Assembly: GCA_947462095.1 (NCBI GenBank)
Contig: CANHNQ010000019.1
Location: 1 to 37,448 of the forward strand
Length of the DNA: 37,448 nt
Reading direction: 5' to 3'
Origin: Gemmatimonadota bacterium
GTDB taxonomy: Bacteria; Gemmatimonadota; Gemmatimonadetes; Gemmatimonadales; Gemmatimonadaceae
Shown here: positions 16,656 through 23,820 of the stretch, piece by piece
Numbering within the stretch: position 1 is the first letter of the stretch
Layout of the letters: the number at the start of each line of letters is the position of its first letter
Position numbers and translations under genes: made by a program
Notes under the pieces: model-generated
The model's input: the letters and a program-made list of their open reading frames with translations, nothing else
The model's database searches: none
Told to the model about the DNA's origin: nothing

Positions 16656-17468
16656 CTACTGCCGGGTTTCGATGACGCTCCGGGCAATCCGGTCGACCAG
16701 TTTCGGCGAGATCAGCTTGAGGAGTCGGCCGATCTTCCCCCGCCACGTCATCACGAGGTCGCGATCCCGACGGGCCATGGCCGCGAGAATGAGGCGGCCG
16801 CACACGTCGGTCTCCATCGTTTCGCCCTTGCGACGCTGGTACCCGCGATCGCCGAAGGGCGTGCCATCGGGTGAGAGCGCCCGTTGATTGATCTCGGAAA
16901 AGACAAAGCCGGGATAGACCATCGTGACCGTGACACCGGTCCCGTCGAGCTCGATGCGGAGCGAGTCGAAGAAGCCCGCCATCGCGTGTTTCGTCGCGGC
17001 GTACGCCGTGCGTTTGGGGACGCCGGTGAGCCCGGTCAGGCTCGAGATCGCGACGATCCGTCCTTTCGTGCGCTTGAGATGCGGCAGGGCATAGGCGGTG
17101 CACCACACGCTGCCGAGGTAGTTCACCCGCATGAGCGTGTCGAAAATCGTGAGATCGGTGATCTCGTCGAACAGACCGCTCGATCCCATCCCGGCATTGT
17201 TGAGCAGAATGTCGAGCTGGCCGTAGTGCGCCACGGTGCGCGCCACGATGGCCGCGCACGACGACTCGACCCCCACGTCGCCGGGGACTACCAGCGCCTC
17301 CCCACCCAGGGCCCGGCACTCGGCGGCCACCGCGTCCAGCCGGTCGACATCACGCGCGGCGAGCGCCAATCGGGCGCCCTCGGCGGCACACTGTCGGGCC
17401 AACTCGGCCCCGATGCCGCTCGATGCGCCCGTGATGAGGACGACCAGCCCCGCGAAGCGCTGACTCAC
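16656..17468 (-). CDS. Short-chain dehydrogenase/reductase (SDR)
   Basis: 270 residues with a GTG start. It is a classical SDR with cofactor motif TGASSGIG (13-20), NNAG (90-93), Ser142/143, Y156 and K160 (YAATK). AARDVDRLDAV after strand 2 suggests NADP preference through the Arg. The C-terminus (about 205-270) includes a basic helix, WRGKIGRLLKLISPKLVDR, often seen in membrane-associated SDRs of the DltE/YqjQ-like group. The start codon overlaps the stop of the DUF2007 gene by three bases in the pattern GTGA, so translation is probably coupled. The substrate is unknown; a lipid or keto-acyl substrate would fit the fabI neighbourhood, but that is inference. Confidence 0.9.
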   Translation of the reverse strand: MSQRFAGLVVLITGASSGIGAELARQCAAEGARLALAARDVDRLDAVAAECRALGGEALVVPGDVGVESSCAAIVARTVAHYGQLDILLNNAGMGSSGLFDEITDLTIFDTLMRVNYLGSVWCTAYALPHLKRTKGRIVAISSLTGLTGVPKRTAYAATKHAMAGFFDSLRIELDGTGVTVTMVYPGFVFSEINQRALSPDGTPFGDRGYQRRKGETMETDVCGRLILAAMARRDRDLVMTWRGKIGRLLKLISPKLVDRIARSVIETRQ

Positions 17469-17725
17469 GGATGCCCGGCCGCGTCGTCGGGGCCAAGCAG
17501 GTCGTCGATGTACGCGTCGCCTTCGAAGGGGGCATCGAGAATGCGCAGCGCGTGCGCGGCGTCGCCCACGCGGACGGCGAGGCGGACGGGATACACGAGA
17601 TGCATGGCCGGCAACATGCCGCCCGCATCGTCGCGCAGCACGACGGCCGGAATGTGGTGTGCTTCCAGCACACTGCGCGCAACGAGCGCTTCCATCTCGT
17701 TGACGTATTCCCGAATGACTTTCAT
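17465..17725 (-). CDS. DUF2007-family small protein
   Basis: 86 residues. The start is set at the ATG complementary to 17723-17725 because GGGAG lies 5 bases ahead of it. The frame stays open a further 830 bases upstream, but that part runs antisense through the RNA-ligase gene and is not protein-like. MKVIREYVNEMEALVARSVLEAHHI is the usual opening of DUF2007 proteins (small alpha/beta fold with GlnB-like geometry, sometimes called putative signal-transducing). It continues through YPVRLAVRVGDAAHALRIL and ends with an acidic tail. Function is unknown. It is the first gene of the minus-strand run and overlaps the SDR start. Confidence 0.8.
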   Translation of the reverse strand: MKVIREYVNEMEALVARSVLEAHHIPAVVLRDDAGGMLPAMHLVYPVRLAVRVGDAAHALRILDAPFEGDAYIDDLLGPDDAAGHP

Positions 17726-17730
17726 GGCGG

Positions 17731-17735
17731 CTCCC
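17731..17735 (-). promoter_or_regulatory. Ribosome-binding site fixing the DUF2007 start
   Basis: GGGAG on the minus strand is 5 bases before the ATG and excludes the alternative in-frame ATG 12 bases upstream. Further up, TATGTT (complement of about 17745-17750) is a plausible -10, so this gene has a short led message, unlike its divergent neighbour. Confidence 0.6.
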
Positions 17736-17759
17736 ATAGGGCGAACATATCGCACGGGT

Positions 17760-17782
17760 CGCGCCACCGTGAGGGTGGCGCG
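17760..17782. promoter_or_regulatory. Perfect 9-bp hairpin between divergent genes
   Basis: CGCGCCACC pairs with GGTGGCGCG around a 5-base loop (17769-17773). It occupies the space where the -35 regions of both the DUF2007 gene and the RNA-ligase gene should be, so it is an operator candidate; it lies outside both transcripts if the predicted starts are right. Confidence 0.45.
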
Positions 17783-17791
17783 TACACCGAC

Positions 17792-17797
17792 TAGATT
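17792..17797 (+). promoter_or_regulatory. -10 element of the RNA-ligase-like gene, leaderless candidate
   Basis: TAGATT is followed by six bases (TCCAGC) and the ATG at 17804. There is no ribosome site. Confidence 0.5.
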
Positions 17798-17803
17798 TCC
17801 AGC

Positions 17804-18391
17804 ATGGCGGCGACCTTCGGCATTTTCGTACTGGCAGAGCTTCCTGGCGAAGCGGGTGTCATGGTGCGAGAGATTCAACAGCGCTTCGATCCCAAGCTGG
17901 CCCGGCTCACGCCCCCACACGTGACGCTGGTCGGCTCGTCGGGCGTGGGCGCCATGCCCACGGATACCCCGGTGGCGCGCATTCGAGAGGCACTCGAGCC
18001 GATCGCAGCCAGCACGGCCCCTATGGAGCTCGCGTTGGGGCTGCCACACCGGTTCATGCAGACGGACATCGTGTCGTTGCCGCTGGATCACAACGGGCCA
18101 CTGCGGGCGCTGCACGAGCGGATCGCGCGCAGCGGGCTGCCCTTCAAACAGGCCCGGTTCCGTTTCACGCCGCATTGCACGTTGAGCTTCTACCCCACGC
18201 TCACGCCCACGAGTGAACGCGAATTGTTGGCGGTGCGGGTGCCTGCGCCGGCGATCATCGAACGGCTGCAGGTCTATCTCACGCGCGATCCACAGCCGTC
18301 GAAGCTGCTGTTTGAGGTCGCGCTGACCGGCGAGCTTACGGGCAGCGCGTATCCGGGCGCAGCTTCTGGTAGGTCGACATCGCGTGTTTGA
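17804..18391 (+). CDS. 2'-5' RNA ligase / 2H phosphoesterase family protein
   Basis: 195 residues. Two HxT motifs, H39-V-T41 in PPHVTL and H124-C-T126 in TPHCTLSFY, are the catalytic pairs of the 2H phosphoesterase superfamily. Their spacing of about 85 residues is normal. Members cleave or join 2'-5' RNA linkages or hydrolyse cyclic phosphates; the true substrate in bacteria is usually unknown. Its last 56 bases overlap the tail of the convergent gene at 18336-18827. It diverges from DUF2007 across a 78-bp gap that contains a hairpin. Confidence 0.85.
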   Translation: MAATFGIFVLAELPGEAGVMVREIQQRFDPKLARLTPPHVTLVGSSGVGAMPTDTPVARIREALEPIAASTAPMELALGLPHRFMQTDIVSLPLDHNGPLRALHERIARSGLPFKQARFRFTPHCTLSFYPTLTPTSERELLAVRVPAPAIIERLQVYLTRDPQPSKLLFEVALTGELTGSAYPGAASGRSTSRV

Positions 18392-18827
18392 GGCCCAGTA
18401 GCGCCGAGGCTTCGAGTTCGTACTCGAGCTGCAGGTCGCCGAGCTTTTCGGCATCGTGCTGGGTGAGCTGATGCGAGGCCTTCTCGGCGATGCTGTGGCG
18501 ACGGAGATACTCGCGGGCGGCCAGCCACATGGCGTTGGCGGCCTGCCGGATGTCGGCATCGTCGCTGATGGTCGCCTTCGCGCAGGTCTGTTCGAAGTCG
18601 CGCACGCACTCGGCGAGCGCCAGATCGATGTTGTCCACCATGGCCTGCGCCGCTCCGAGTTCGGATTCCGCCACCGACAACGCGTTCAGGCGGGCGAGTC
18701 GCTCATGCTGACGGCAGGTCTCGGACGCGGTGCGTGCGAGGGCGTCGCAGCAGTACAGCGGCCCCTGCTGAGCCGCCGTCGGGTCGTCGAGCATCATCGA
18801 GGAAGCAGCAGCGCGGGAGGGAGGCAT
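18336..18827 (-). CDS. Unrecognised helical protein
   Basis: About 163 residues; I do not recognise a family. After a short Ser/Ala-rich start, residues from about 25 on look like long amphipathic helices: ARTASETCRQHERLARLNAL, then ESELGAAQAMVDNIDLALAE, then AANAMWLAAREYLRRHSIAE and QLEYELEASALLGLKHAM. A four-helix bundle or coiled coil would fit. There are four cysteines in the first 80 residues and no signal peptide or membrane segment. The start is uncertain. I list the ATG complementary to 18825-18827; a longer start at about 18887-18890, just after a TAGATC hexamer, would add about 20 residues. Its 3' end overlaps the RNA-ligase gene by 56 bp. Coding is supported by residue make-up, not by homology. 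Confidence 0.6.
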   Translation of the reverse strand: MPPSRAAASSMMLDDPTAAQQGPLYCCDALARTASETCRQHERLARLNALSVAESELGAAQAMVDNIDLALAECVRDFEQTCAKATISDDADIRQAANAMWLAAREYLRRHSIAEKASHQLTQHDAEKLGDLQLEYELEASALLGLKHAMSTYQKLRPDTRCP

Positions 18828-18903
18828 GGTGGGGGCAAGAGTGGCCAGCTGGTCCGTACGCCTGACAATCGGTTCGCACGGGCGCACCATGTGATCTAGC
18901 GAA

Positions 18904-18931
18904 CGCACCCATACGGGGGGTAGTGGGTGCG
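18904..18931. promoter_or_regulatory. 8-bp inverted repeat in a divergent promoter region
   Basis: CGCACCCA (18904-18911) and TGGGTGCG (18924-18931) are separated by 12 bases between the helical-protein gene and the crotonase gene. The geometry (arm centres 20 bp apart, about two helical turns) suits a dimeric repressor. No regulator gene is adjacent. Confidence 0.35.
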
Positions 18932-18986
18932 CGAAGGACGATACGTGAATCGGCACAAGCCGGATCCGCGAACCCGGTGCGGCCTG

Positions 18987-18992
18987 TAAGCT
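18987..18992 (+). promoter_or_regulatory. -10 element of the crotonase gene, leaderless candidate
   Basis: TAAGCT, six bases (TCGTGT), then the ATG at 18999. No ribosome site is present. Confidence 0.5.
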
Positions 18993-18998
18993 TCGTGT

Positions 18999-19805
18999 AT
19001 GACTGCCTCTCACGATTCCTTCGCGCACCTGCTCGTCGAGACCACGGCGGCCGGCGTGCGCACGATCACGCTGAACCGCCCCGAACGGCTCAACGCGGTG
19101 AATCCGCAACTCGCGGAAGAATTGCCTGTCGCGATGGCGCAGGCGGCGCGCGACGATGTGGTCCGCGTGGTGGTGATCACGGGCGCGGGCCGCGGATTCT
19201 GCGCCGGGCTGGATCTTGCTGAGCCGAGTCTGCGGGCGGATGCCGACCGTGCCACGCGACTGGATCCGTACTACTGGGTGGGGCGGTGGGTGCAGTCGAT
19301 CACGTCGTGCGAGAAGCCGGTGATCGCGGCGGTGAACGGCGCCGCCGCCGGCGCAGGATTCGGCTTGGCGTTGGCCTGCGATCTCCGCCTCGTGAGCGCA
19401 AGCGCCACGGTCACGGCCGGCTACGTGCGGCGTGGGTTGTCGCCCGATGCGGGCGTCACGTGGTTCCTACCGCGGTTGATCGGACACGCGCGGGCGACGG
19501 ACATCATTTTCACGGGTCGCGACGTACGCGCCGACGAAGCAGAACGCATCGGACTCGCCACGTCGGTGCTGGCGGACGATGTGTTCACTGCAGGCGTGCA
19601 GCGCTACGCCGCGCAGCTCGCGGCCGGCCCGCCGCTGGCGCTGGCGTTGTCGAAGCGGTTGCTCCTGGCGAGCGCCGATGCCACGCTCGACGCGCAACTG
19701 CGCGAGGAATTCACACACATCAAGAGCTGTTTCGCGAGCGCCGATGTGCGTGAGGCGATGGCCGCGTTCAAGGAAAAGCGGGTCCCGACGTTCGAGGGCC
19801 GCTGA
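18999..19805 (+). CDS. Enoyl-CoA hydratase/isomerase (crotonase) family, isomerase-like
   Basis: 268 residues. Crotonase fold: LNRPERLNAVN, the first oxyanion block ITGAGRGFCAGLDL (60-73) and the second, AAVNGAAAGAGFGLALACD (111-128). The first catalytic Glu of true hydratases (in GGCELA) is replaced by Gly122. The second acid is Asp150 in GLSPDAGVTWFLPRL. That single-Asp arrangement is known from PaaG-type isomerases, so double-bond or ring isomerisation of an acyl-CoA is more likely than hydration (inference). It is a single gene, and its stop is 14 bases from the stop of the convergent manC-type gene. Confidence 0.88.
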   Translation: MTASHDSFAHLLVETTAAGVRTITLNRPERLNAVNPQLAEELPVAMAQAARDDVVRVVVITGAGRGFCAGLDLAEPSLRADADRATRLDPYYWVGRWVQSITSCEKPVIAAVNGAAAGAGFGLALACDLRLVSASATVTAGYVRRGLSPDAGVTWFLPRLIGHARATDIIFTGRDVRADEAERIGLATSVLADDVFTAGVQRYAAQLAAGPPLALALSKRLLLASADATLDAQLREEFTHIKSCFASADVREAMAAFKEKRVPTFEGR

Positions 19806-19819
19806 CGCACGTACGCGCG

Positions 19820-21010
19820 TCAGCTGGTGGGGTGGCGGCCGGGGTTGGAGCGCAGGCTGCCGGGAAGCGCGTTGAGGAGCGGTCCGAGTTCGGTGGCGCG
19901 CTCGAGGGTAGTCACGAAGGTGAGGCCGTCGAGCGAGACCACCAGCATCCCCGAGATGCCGTAGGCGACGATGCAGTTGCCGTCGGCATGGATCACGTTG
20001 CCGGACGCATCGATGCAGTGCACGTGCCCCATGACGCCGTTACCGGTGTCGTCGAGCTCGCGCACACGGCGCAGTGACGCCCACGTGCCGACGTCGTCCC
20101 ACGCACACTCGGTGGGCAGGACGACCACATGGCGGCTGCGCTCAAGCAAGCCACGGTCAATCGACACGGAGGTGACCAGCTCGGCGAAGCGGGTCATCTC
20201 GCCGGCCGCGAGTTTGGGCAGTCCGTACTGCAGTTCGCTGGTGTGCGCCTCAAGCTCTTCGAGCACGACGCGCGCGCGCCACACGAAGATGCCGGTGTTC
20301 CAGAGCGCGCCCTTCTCGATGAGGGTATCGGCCAGCGCGGCGGTGGGCTTCTCCACGAAATGCTCGACCCGGCAGGCCCCGCCCTCGGCCCGTGACACGA
20401 ACGGATCGAACGCCGTTCCGGGCTGCAGATAGCCGAACCCCGTCTCGCAGCGTGTGGGCGTGGCGCCGAGGGCCACCAGCACCGGTTCTGCCAAGGCCAT
20501 CGTGGCCGCCTGCCGGAGCGCCTCGCGAAAGACGTCGGGAAACCCGACCGACAGGTCGGCGTGCAGTGCGCAGAACACCGTCTCGGGTCCGGCGCGCCGG
20601 GACACTTCCTGCGCCCCCCAGGCGAGTGCCGCCGCGGTCCCGAGCGGGCGCGGTTCGATGAGCATGTTGGCGCGCGGGACTTCGGGGATCGCTTCGTGCA
20701 GCGCGTCGGCGATGTCGGCGCTGGTCACGACCAGCACCCGTTCGGCGGGCACCAATGGCGCCAGTCGCGCGATGGTGTCGGCGATGAGCGGGCGCTCGTT
20801 GACGAGCGCGAGCAGCTGCTTGGGGCGCTTGGGGGTACTGAGCGGCCAGAAGCGGGTGCCGATGCCGCCGGCGAAGACGACGGCCCACAGCGCCGTGCTG
20901 GTCTCGAGCAGGGGCTCGAGCTCGAACTCCGCCATGGTGTCCGCGACCGCCGACGGTTCGACGAGCACGGGGGGCGCAACGTGGGGAGCGACGGCGCGGG
21001 GCTCAGGCAT
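19820..21010 (-). CDS. manC: Mannose-1-phosphate guanylyltransferase
   Basis: 396 residues. It makes GDP-mannose from mannose-1-phosphate and GTP for surface polysaccharides or glycans (cytoplasm). Motifs are FAGGIGTRFWPLSTPKRPKQ (47-64), HADL (150-153) where many relatives have PSDH, FVEKP (218-222) and WNTGIF (237-242), then WDDVGTW late in the fold. The C-terminal isomerase half of bifunctional ManC/AlgA is absent, so this is the short form. The start at the ATG complementary to 21008-21010 gives a 40-residue Pro/Val-rich extension before the fold. The ATG at 20935 (MAEFELEP) would shorten it and is equally defensible; no ribosome site decides. Confidence 0.9.
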   Translation of the reverse strand: MPEPRAVAPHVAPPVLVEPSAVADTMAEFELEPLLETSTALWAVVFAGGIGTRFWPLSTPKRPKQLLALVNERPLIADTIARLAPLVPAERVLVVTSADIADALHEAIPEVPRANMLIEPRPLGTAAALAWGAQEVSRRAGPETVFCALHADLSVGFPDVFREALRQAATMALAEPVLVALGATPTRCETGFGYLQPGTAFDPFVSRAEGGACRVEHFVEKPTAALADTLIEKGALWNTGIFVWRARVVLEELEAHTSELQYGLPKLAAGEMTRFAELVTSVSIDRGLLERSRHVVVLPTECAWDDVGTWASLRRVRELDDTGNGVMGHVHCIDASGNVIHADGNCIVAYGISGMLVVSLDGLTFVTTLERATELGPLLNALPGSLRSNPGRHPTS

Positions 21011-21107
21011 CGTGGCAGCGGAAAGAAGAACACGCAGGGCGGGCCTCGAACGCCAACACGCATCACAACTGGCGCATCGGCTCGGCCACGGACAAGATAC
21101 CTCACCC

Positions 21108-22139
21108 ATGTTCACCCTGCACCTTACCAACGGTGATTCGGCCGCCAGCGCGCTCGCGCGCTCGGGCCTCCCCGGCGATATCGTCTCCTGGCGCGACGTG
21201 CTGCACGACGGGCCGGTGCCCACCGATGACGACCTCGGCCTGTTCCATCGTGCGCGCGCCGAGTTTCTGGCCAGCCGAGGCTGGTCGACGGTGCAGGAGG
21301 TGGTGACGGACTTCGAGCAGCGAGATGCGCGGCTGGAGGATGTGGGTGCAGAGGATGAGGTCGTACTCTGGTTCGAGCCGGATCTGTACGACCAACTGCA
21401 GCTCATCCAGATCCTCGCGCGGCTGGGGCGGCGGGCCGAGCAGGAGCGCCCGCGGATCACCATCGCACCGGCCGACTGCTATCTGGGCATCATGCGGCCG
21501 GAAATGTTTGCACCGATGTACGCCGCGCGCCGCGCGATCACGTCGGAAGATCTGGAGCATGGCCGCGTGGCCTGGCGCGCATTCACGGCGGATACGCCCA
21601 CCGATCTGCTGGCGGTGACCGACCGGCTCGACCGCGACGTGAATGCGCGCACGTACTCGGTGGACGATGACGTCCGGTTGCCGCACTTGGTGGCCGCGTT
21701 GCGACGTCAGCTCGAGGAGTACGTCGATATCGATTCCGGATTGTCGCGCAGTGAGCGGCAGCTGTGTGAAGCGCTGTCCCCCGGGGCGCTCACCATGGCC
21801 AAGCTGTTCGCGGCGCATCAGGGCACGGAATCGTGGGTGTGGCTCGGCAACTGGAGCTTCGCGTGGTACGCGGAACGCCTCAGTGACTGCGCGCAGCCGA
21901 TTGTGTTGTATACCAACGGTTCCCCGGTCATCGCGCCGCCACGCGATCCCGATGACCGTGCATTCTGGGAGCGGACCGTGCAGTTGACGCCCTTCGGGCA
22001 GGACGTGGTACGGGCGCGTGCCGATGCGGTGCAGGCCAACGGCATCGATCGCTACATCGGCGGCACGCATTGCACGACGATGCGGTATTGGCGCTGGGAT
22101 GCACGCACGCAGCGCACCGAACCGTTTCCGCGCCGCTAA
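21108..22139 (+). CDS. DUF1835-domain protein
   Basis: 343 residues. The opening MFTLHLTNGDSAASALARSG and GDIVSWRDVLHDGPVP are the hallmark of DUF1835. The C-terminal part, from about residue 215, reads SRSERQLCEAL and ends LTPFGQDVVRARADAV with GIDRYIGGTHC, as in the DUF1835/DUF3658 two-domain proteins. Function is unknown, and I see no signal peptide, membrane segment or catalytic motif. It starts the plus-strand run and its TAA overlaps the ATG of the decarboxylase gene by one base (TAATG), which predicts coupled translation. GATACC six bases before the ATG may be a weak leaderless-type -10, though it does not fit TANNNT. Confidence 0.85.
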   Translation: MFTLHLTNGDSAASALARSGLPGDIVSWRDVLHDGPVPTDDDLGLFHRARAEFLASRGWSTVQEVVTDFEQRDARLEDVGAEDEVVLWFEPDLYDQLQLIQILARLGRRAEQERPRITIAPADCYLGIMRPEMFAPMYAARRAITSEDLEHGRVAWRAFTADTPTDLLAVTDRLDRDVNARTYSVDDDVRLPHLVAALRRQLEEYVDIDSGLSRSERQLCEALSPGALTMAKLFAAHQGTESWVWLGNWSFAWYAERLSDCAQPIVLYTNGSPVIAPPRDPDDRAFWERTVQLTPFGQDVVRARADAVQANGIDRYIGGTHCTTMRYWRWDARTQRTEPFPRR

Positions 22140-23614
22140 TGGATGCGCACGCGGACCAGGATGCCGAGCTGCTGGCGATGCTCGAAGCGGATGCGACCCT
22201 CGAGGCGGCACGCCCGATTCTCGAACTGGCGGCCGGCTATTTCGCCGACACCCGGCGCGGCGAGGGGCCGGTATCCACGTGGCACAGCGCGCAGGTGATC
22301 GCCGATCGCCTCGCCGGTCCGATGCCGCGTGCTCCCCGCGCGCTCCCCGATGTGGCGCGGCGCCTGTCATCGCTCCTGCTGGACGATATCAATCGGCTGG
22401 CGCATCCGATGTACATCGGCCATCAGGTCTCCGCGCCGCTGCCGGCGGCGGTATGGACCGACGCGTTGATCAGCGCGTGCAATCAGTCGCAGGCGGTGCG
22501 CGAGATGTCGCCGTCGTTCACGCCGCTGGAGCATCAGGTGATCGCGTGGATGACCGATCTGGTGGGATGGGACGAGCGGGCCGGTGGGACGATGACGTCC
22601 GGTGGGACCGAAGCCACGTTCACCGCGTTGCTGGCGGCGCGCAGCCGCGCCGTGCCCGATGTGTGGACCAACGGGTTGGGGGCGAACCCGCCGGTGGTGG
22701 TGTGCGGCGAACACACGCACTACGCGGTATCGCGCGCCGCCGGTGAGATGGGGCTCGGCCGGTCACGCGTGATCGTGGTGCCCTCCCGCGCGCTGCGCAT
22801 GGACCCCGACGCGTTGCGCGCACGTCTCGAGACGCTGCGCGACAGCGGCACGCGCGTGATGGCGGTGGTCGCCACGGCGGGGTGCACCGCGACCGGCACG
22901 TTCGACGACCTCGAGGCGATCGCCGATCTGTGCGATACGTTCGCCGACGACCACGGCCCGCTGTGGCTGCACGTCGATGCGGCGCACGGCGGCGCGGCGA
23001 TGCTGTCGCCGCGTCATCGGCACCGGGTGCAGGGACTCGTGCGTGCGCGCTCGGTGGCGTGGGACCCGCACAAGACGCTGTTGTTGCCGCTGTCGGCGGG
23101 GATGGTGCTGTTGCGCGATCAGGACGATCTCACCCGTGCCTTCACGCAGGAGGCGCCGTATCTCTTCGGTGCCGGCACCGACGCGCAGGTCTGGGATATG
23201 GGTCCGCGCTCGTTTCAGTGCTCGCGCCGGGCCGATGTGCTGAAGCTGTGGGTGGCGATCGAACGCTATGGCGCCGATCATCTCGCGCGCCTGTATGACC
23301 GGCTCTGCCGCATGGCGCAGACGTTGCACGGTCTGCTGAGTGGGCGCGCCGATTTCGTGCCGTTGCACGAGCCGATGTCGAACATTCTCTGCTTCGCGTG
23401 GACGCCCGCCGGTGTCGCCGACGAGGCCCGCGACGCGCTCACGGATGCGCTGCGCGAGCGGTACAACCGCTCGGGGCGGGGGTGGATCACCGCCACCACG
23501 CTGAACGGCCGTCGCGTGCTGCGCGTGACGGTGATGAATGCGCGCACCGACGCATCGCACCTTGCCCGCCTGGTAGACGGGCTGGTGGCCGAAGCGGCGC
23601 TGATGCTGCGCTGA
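22139..23614 (+). CDS. PLP-dependent group II decarboxylase
   Basis: 491 residues. Fold type I PLP enzyme of the aromatic-amino-acid/glutamate/diaminobutyrate decarboxylase family. It has HPMYIGHQVSAPLPAAVWTD, the TSGGTEATFTALLAAR phosphate-binding block, CGEHTHYAV (PLP-stacking His), HVDAAHGGA and the Schiff-base lysine K312 in WDPHKTLLLP. The amino-acid substrate cannot be read; from the family it could be aspartate, glutamate, diaminobutyrate or an aromatic residue. The ATG at 22139 shares its A with the stop of the DUF1835 gene. The last codons and the stop lie inside the 11-bp tandem repeat at 23597-23684, so the exact C-terminus depends on that repeat. Confidence 0.9.
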   Translation: MDAHADQDAELLAMLEADATLEAARPILELAAGYFADTRRGEGPVSTWHSAQVIADRLAGPMPRAPRALPDVARRLSSLLLDDINRLAHPMYIGHQVSAPLPAAVWTDALISACNQSQAVREMSPSFTPLEHQVIAWMTDLVGWDERAGGTMTSGGTEATFTALLAARSRAVPDVWTNGLGANPPVVVCGEHTHYAVSRAAGEMGLGRSRVIVVPSRALRMDPDALRARLETLRDSGTRVMAVVATAGCTATGTFDDLEAIADLCDTFADDHGPLWLHVDAAHGGAAMLSPRHRHRVQGLVRARSVAWDPHKTLLLPLSAGMVLLRDQDDLTRAFTQEAPYLFGAGTDAQVWDMGPRSFQCSRRADVLKLWVAIERYGADHLARLYDRLCRMAQTLHGLLSGRADFVPLHEPMSNILCFAWTPAGVADEARDALTDALRERYNRSGRGWITATTLNGRRVLRVTVMNARTDASHLARLVDGLVAEAALMLR

Positions 23615-23684
23615 TGCTGCGCTGATCCGGCGCTGATCCGGCGCTGAGACGGCGCTGAGACGGCGCTGATCCGGCGCTGAGACG
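23597..23684. repeat. Eight tandem copies of an 11-bp unit
   Basis: Eight units of exactly 11 bp begin GCGCTGA and end in one of three four-base variants: TGCT (A), TCCG (B) or GACG (C). The order is A-A-B-B-C-C-B-C. The first unit and part of the second encode the end of the upstream decarboxylase, and TGA in unit 2 is its stop. Because 11 is not a multiple of 3, the TGA in each unit puts stops in all three frames within 33 bp. The period is near one DNA turn, so all copies face the same side. It is not a CRISPR: there are no spacers. Confidence 0.9.
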
Positions 23685-23718
23685 ATGCGCGCTCGCCGGC
23701 GCGCCTTCCCCGATAGCC

Positions 23719-23748
23719 GTGACAACGCCGCGACCACCGGTGTATATA
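23719..23748 (+). promoter_or_regulatory. Promoter candidate for the malic enzyme gene
   Basis: GTGACA (one mismatch to TTGACA) lies 18 bases before TATATA (23743-23748). Transcription from here would give a leader of about 65 bases containing the GGAG site at 23812. The repeat array ends 34 bp upstream. Confidence 0.4.
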
Positions 23749-23811
23749 CCGAGTACTTCCGCGTCCCACCGCGCGCGCGGAGCCCAAGTGCAGCGCACAG
23801 ATCCGTTCTCT

Positions 23812-23815
23812 GGAG
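23812..23815 (+). promoter_or_regulatory. Ribosome-binding site fixing the malic enzyme GTG start
   Basis: GGAG lies 5 bases before the GTG at 23821. The frame is open 34 codons further up to another GTG at 23719, but that one has no ribosome site and falls in the predicted promoter. Confidence 0.7.
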
Positions 23816-23820
23816 AAGCC

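Noticed and set aside
17726-18559. Upstream extension of the DUF2007 frame to 364 codons
   Set aside because: It runs antisense through the RNA-ligase-like gene, is Arg-rich, and a ribosome site marks the short start.
19803-19822. Terminator hairpin between the crotonase and manC-type genes
   Set aside because: The imperfect palindrome is short and partly follows from two TGA stops facing each other.
23597-23684. CRISPR array
   Set aside because: Units are contiguous 11-mers without spacers and no cas genes are nearby.
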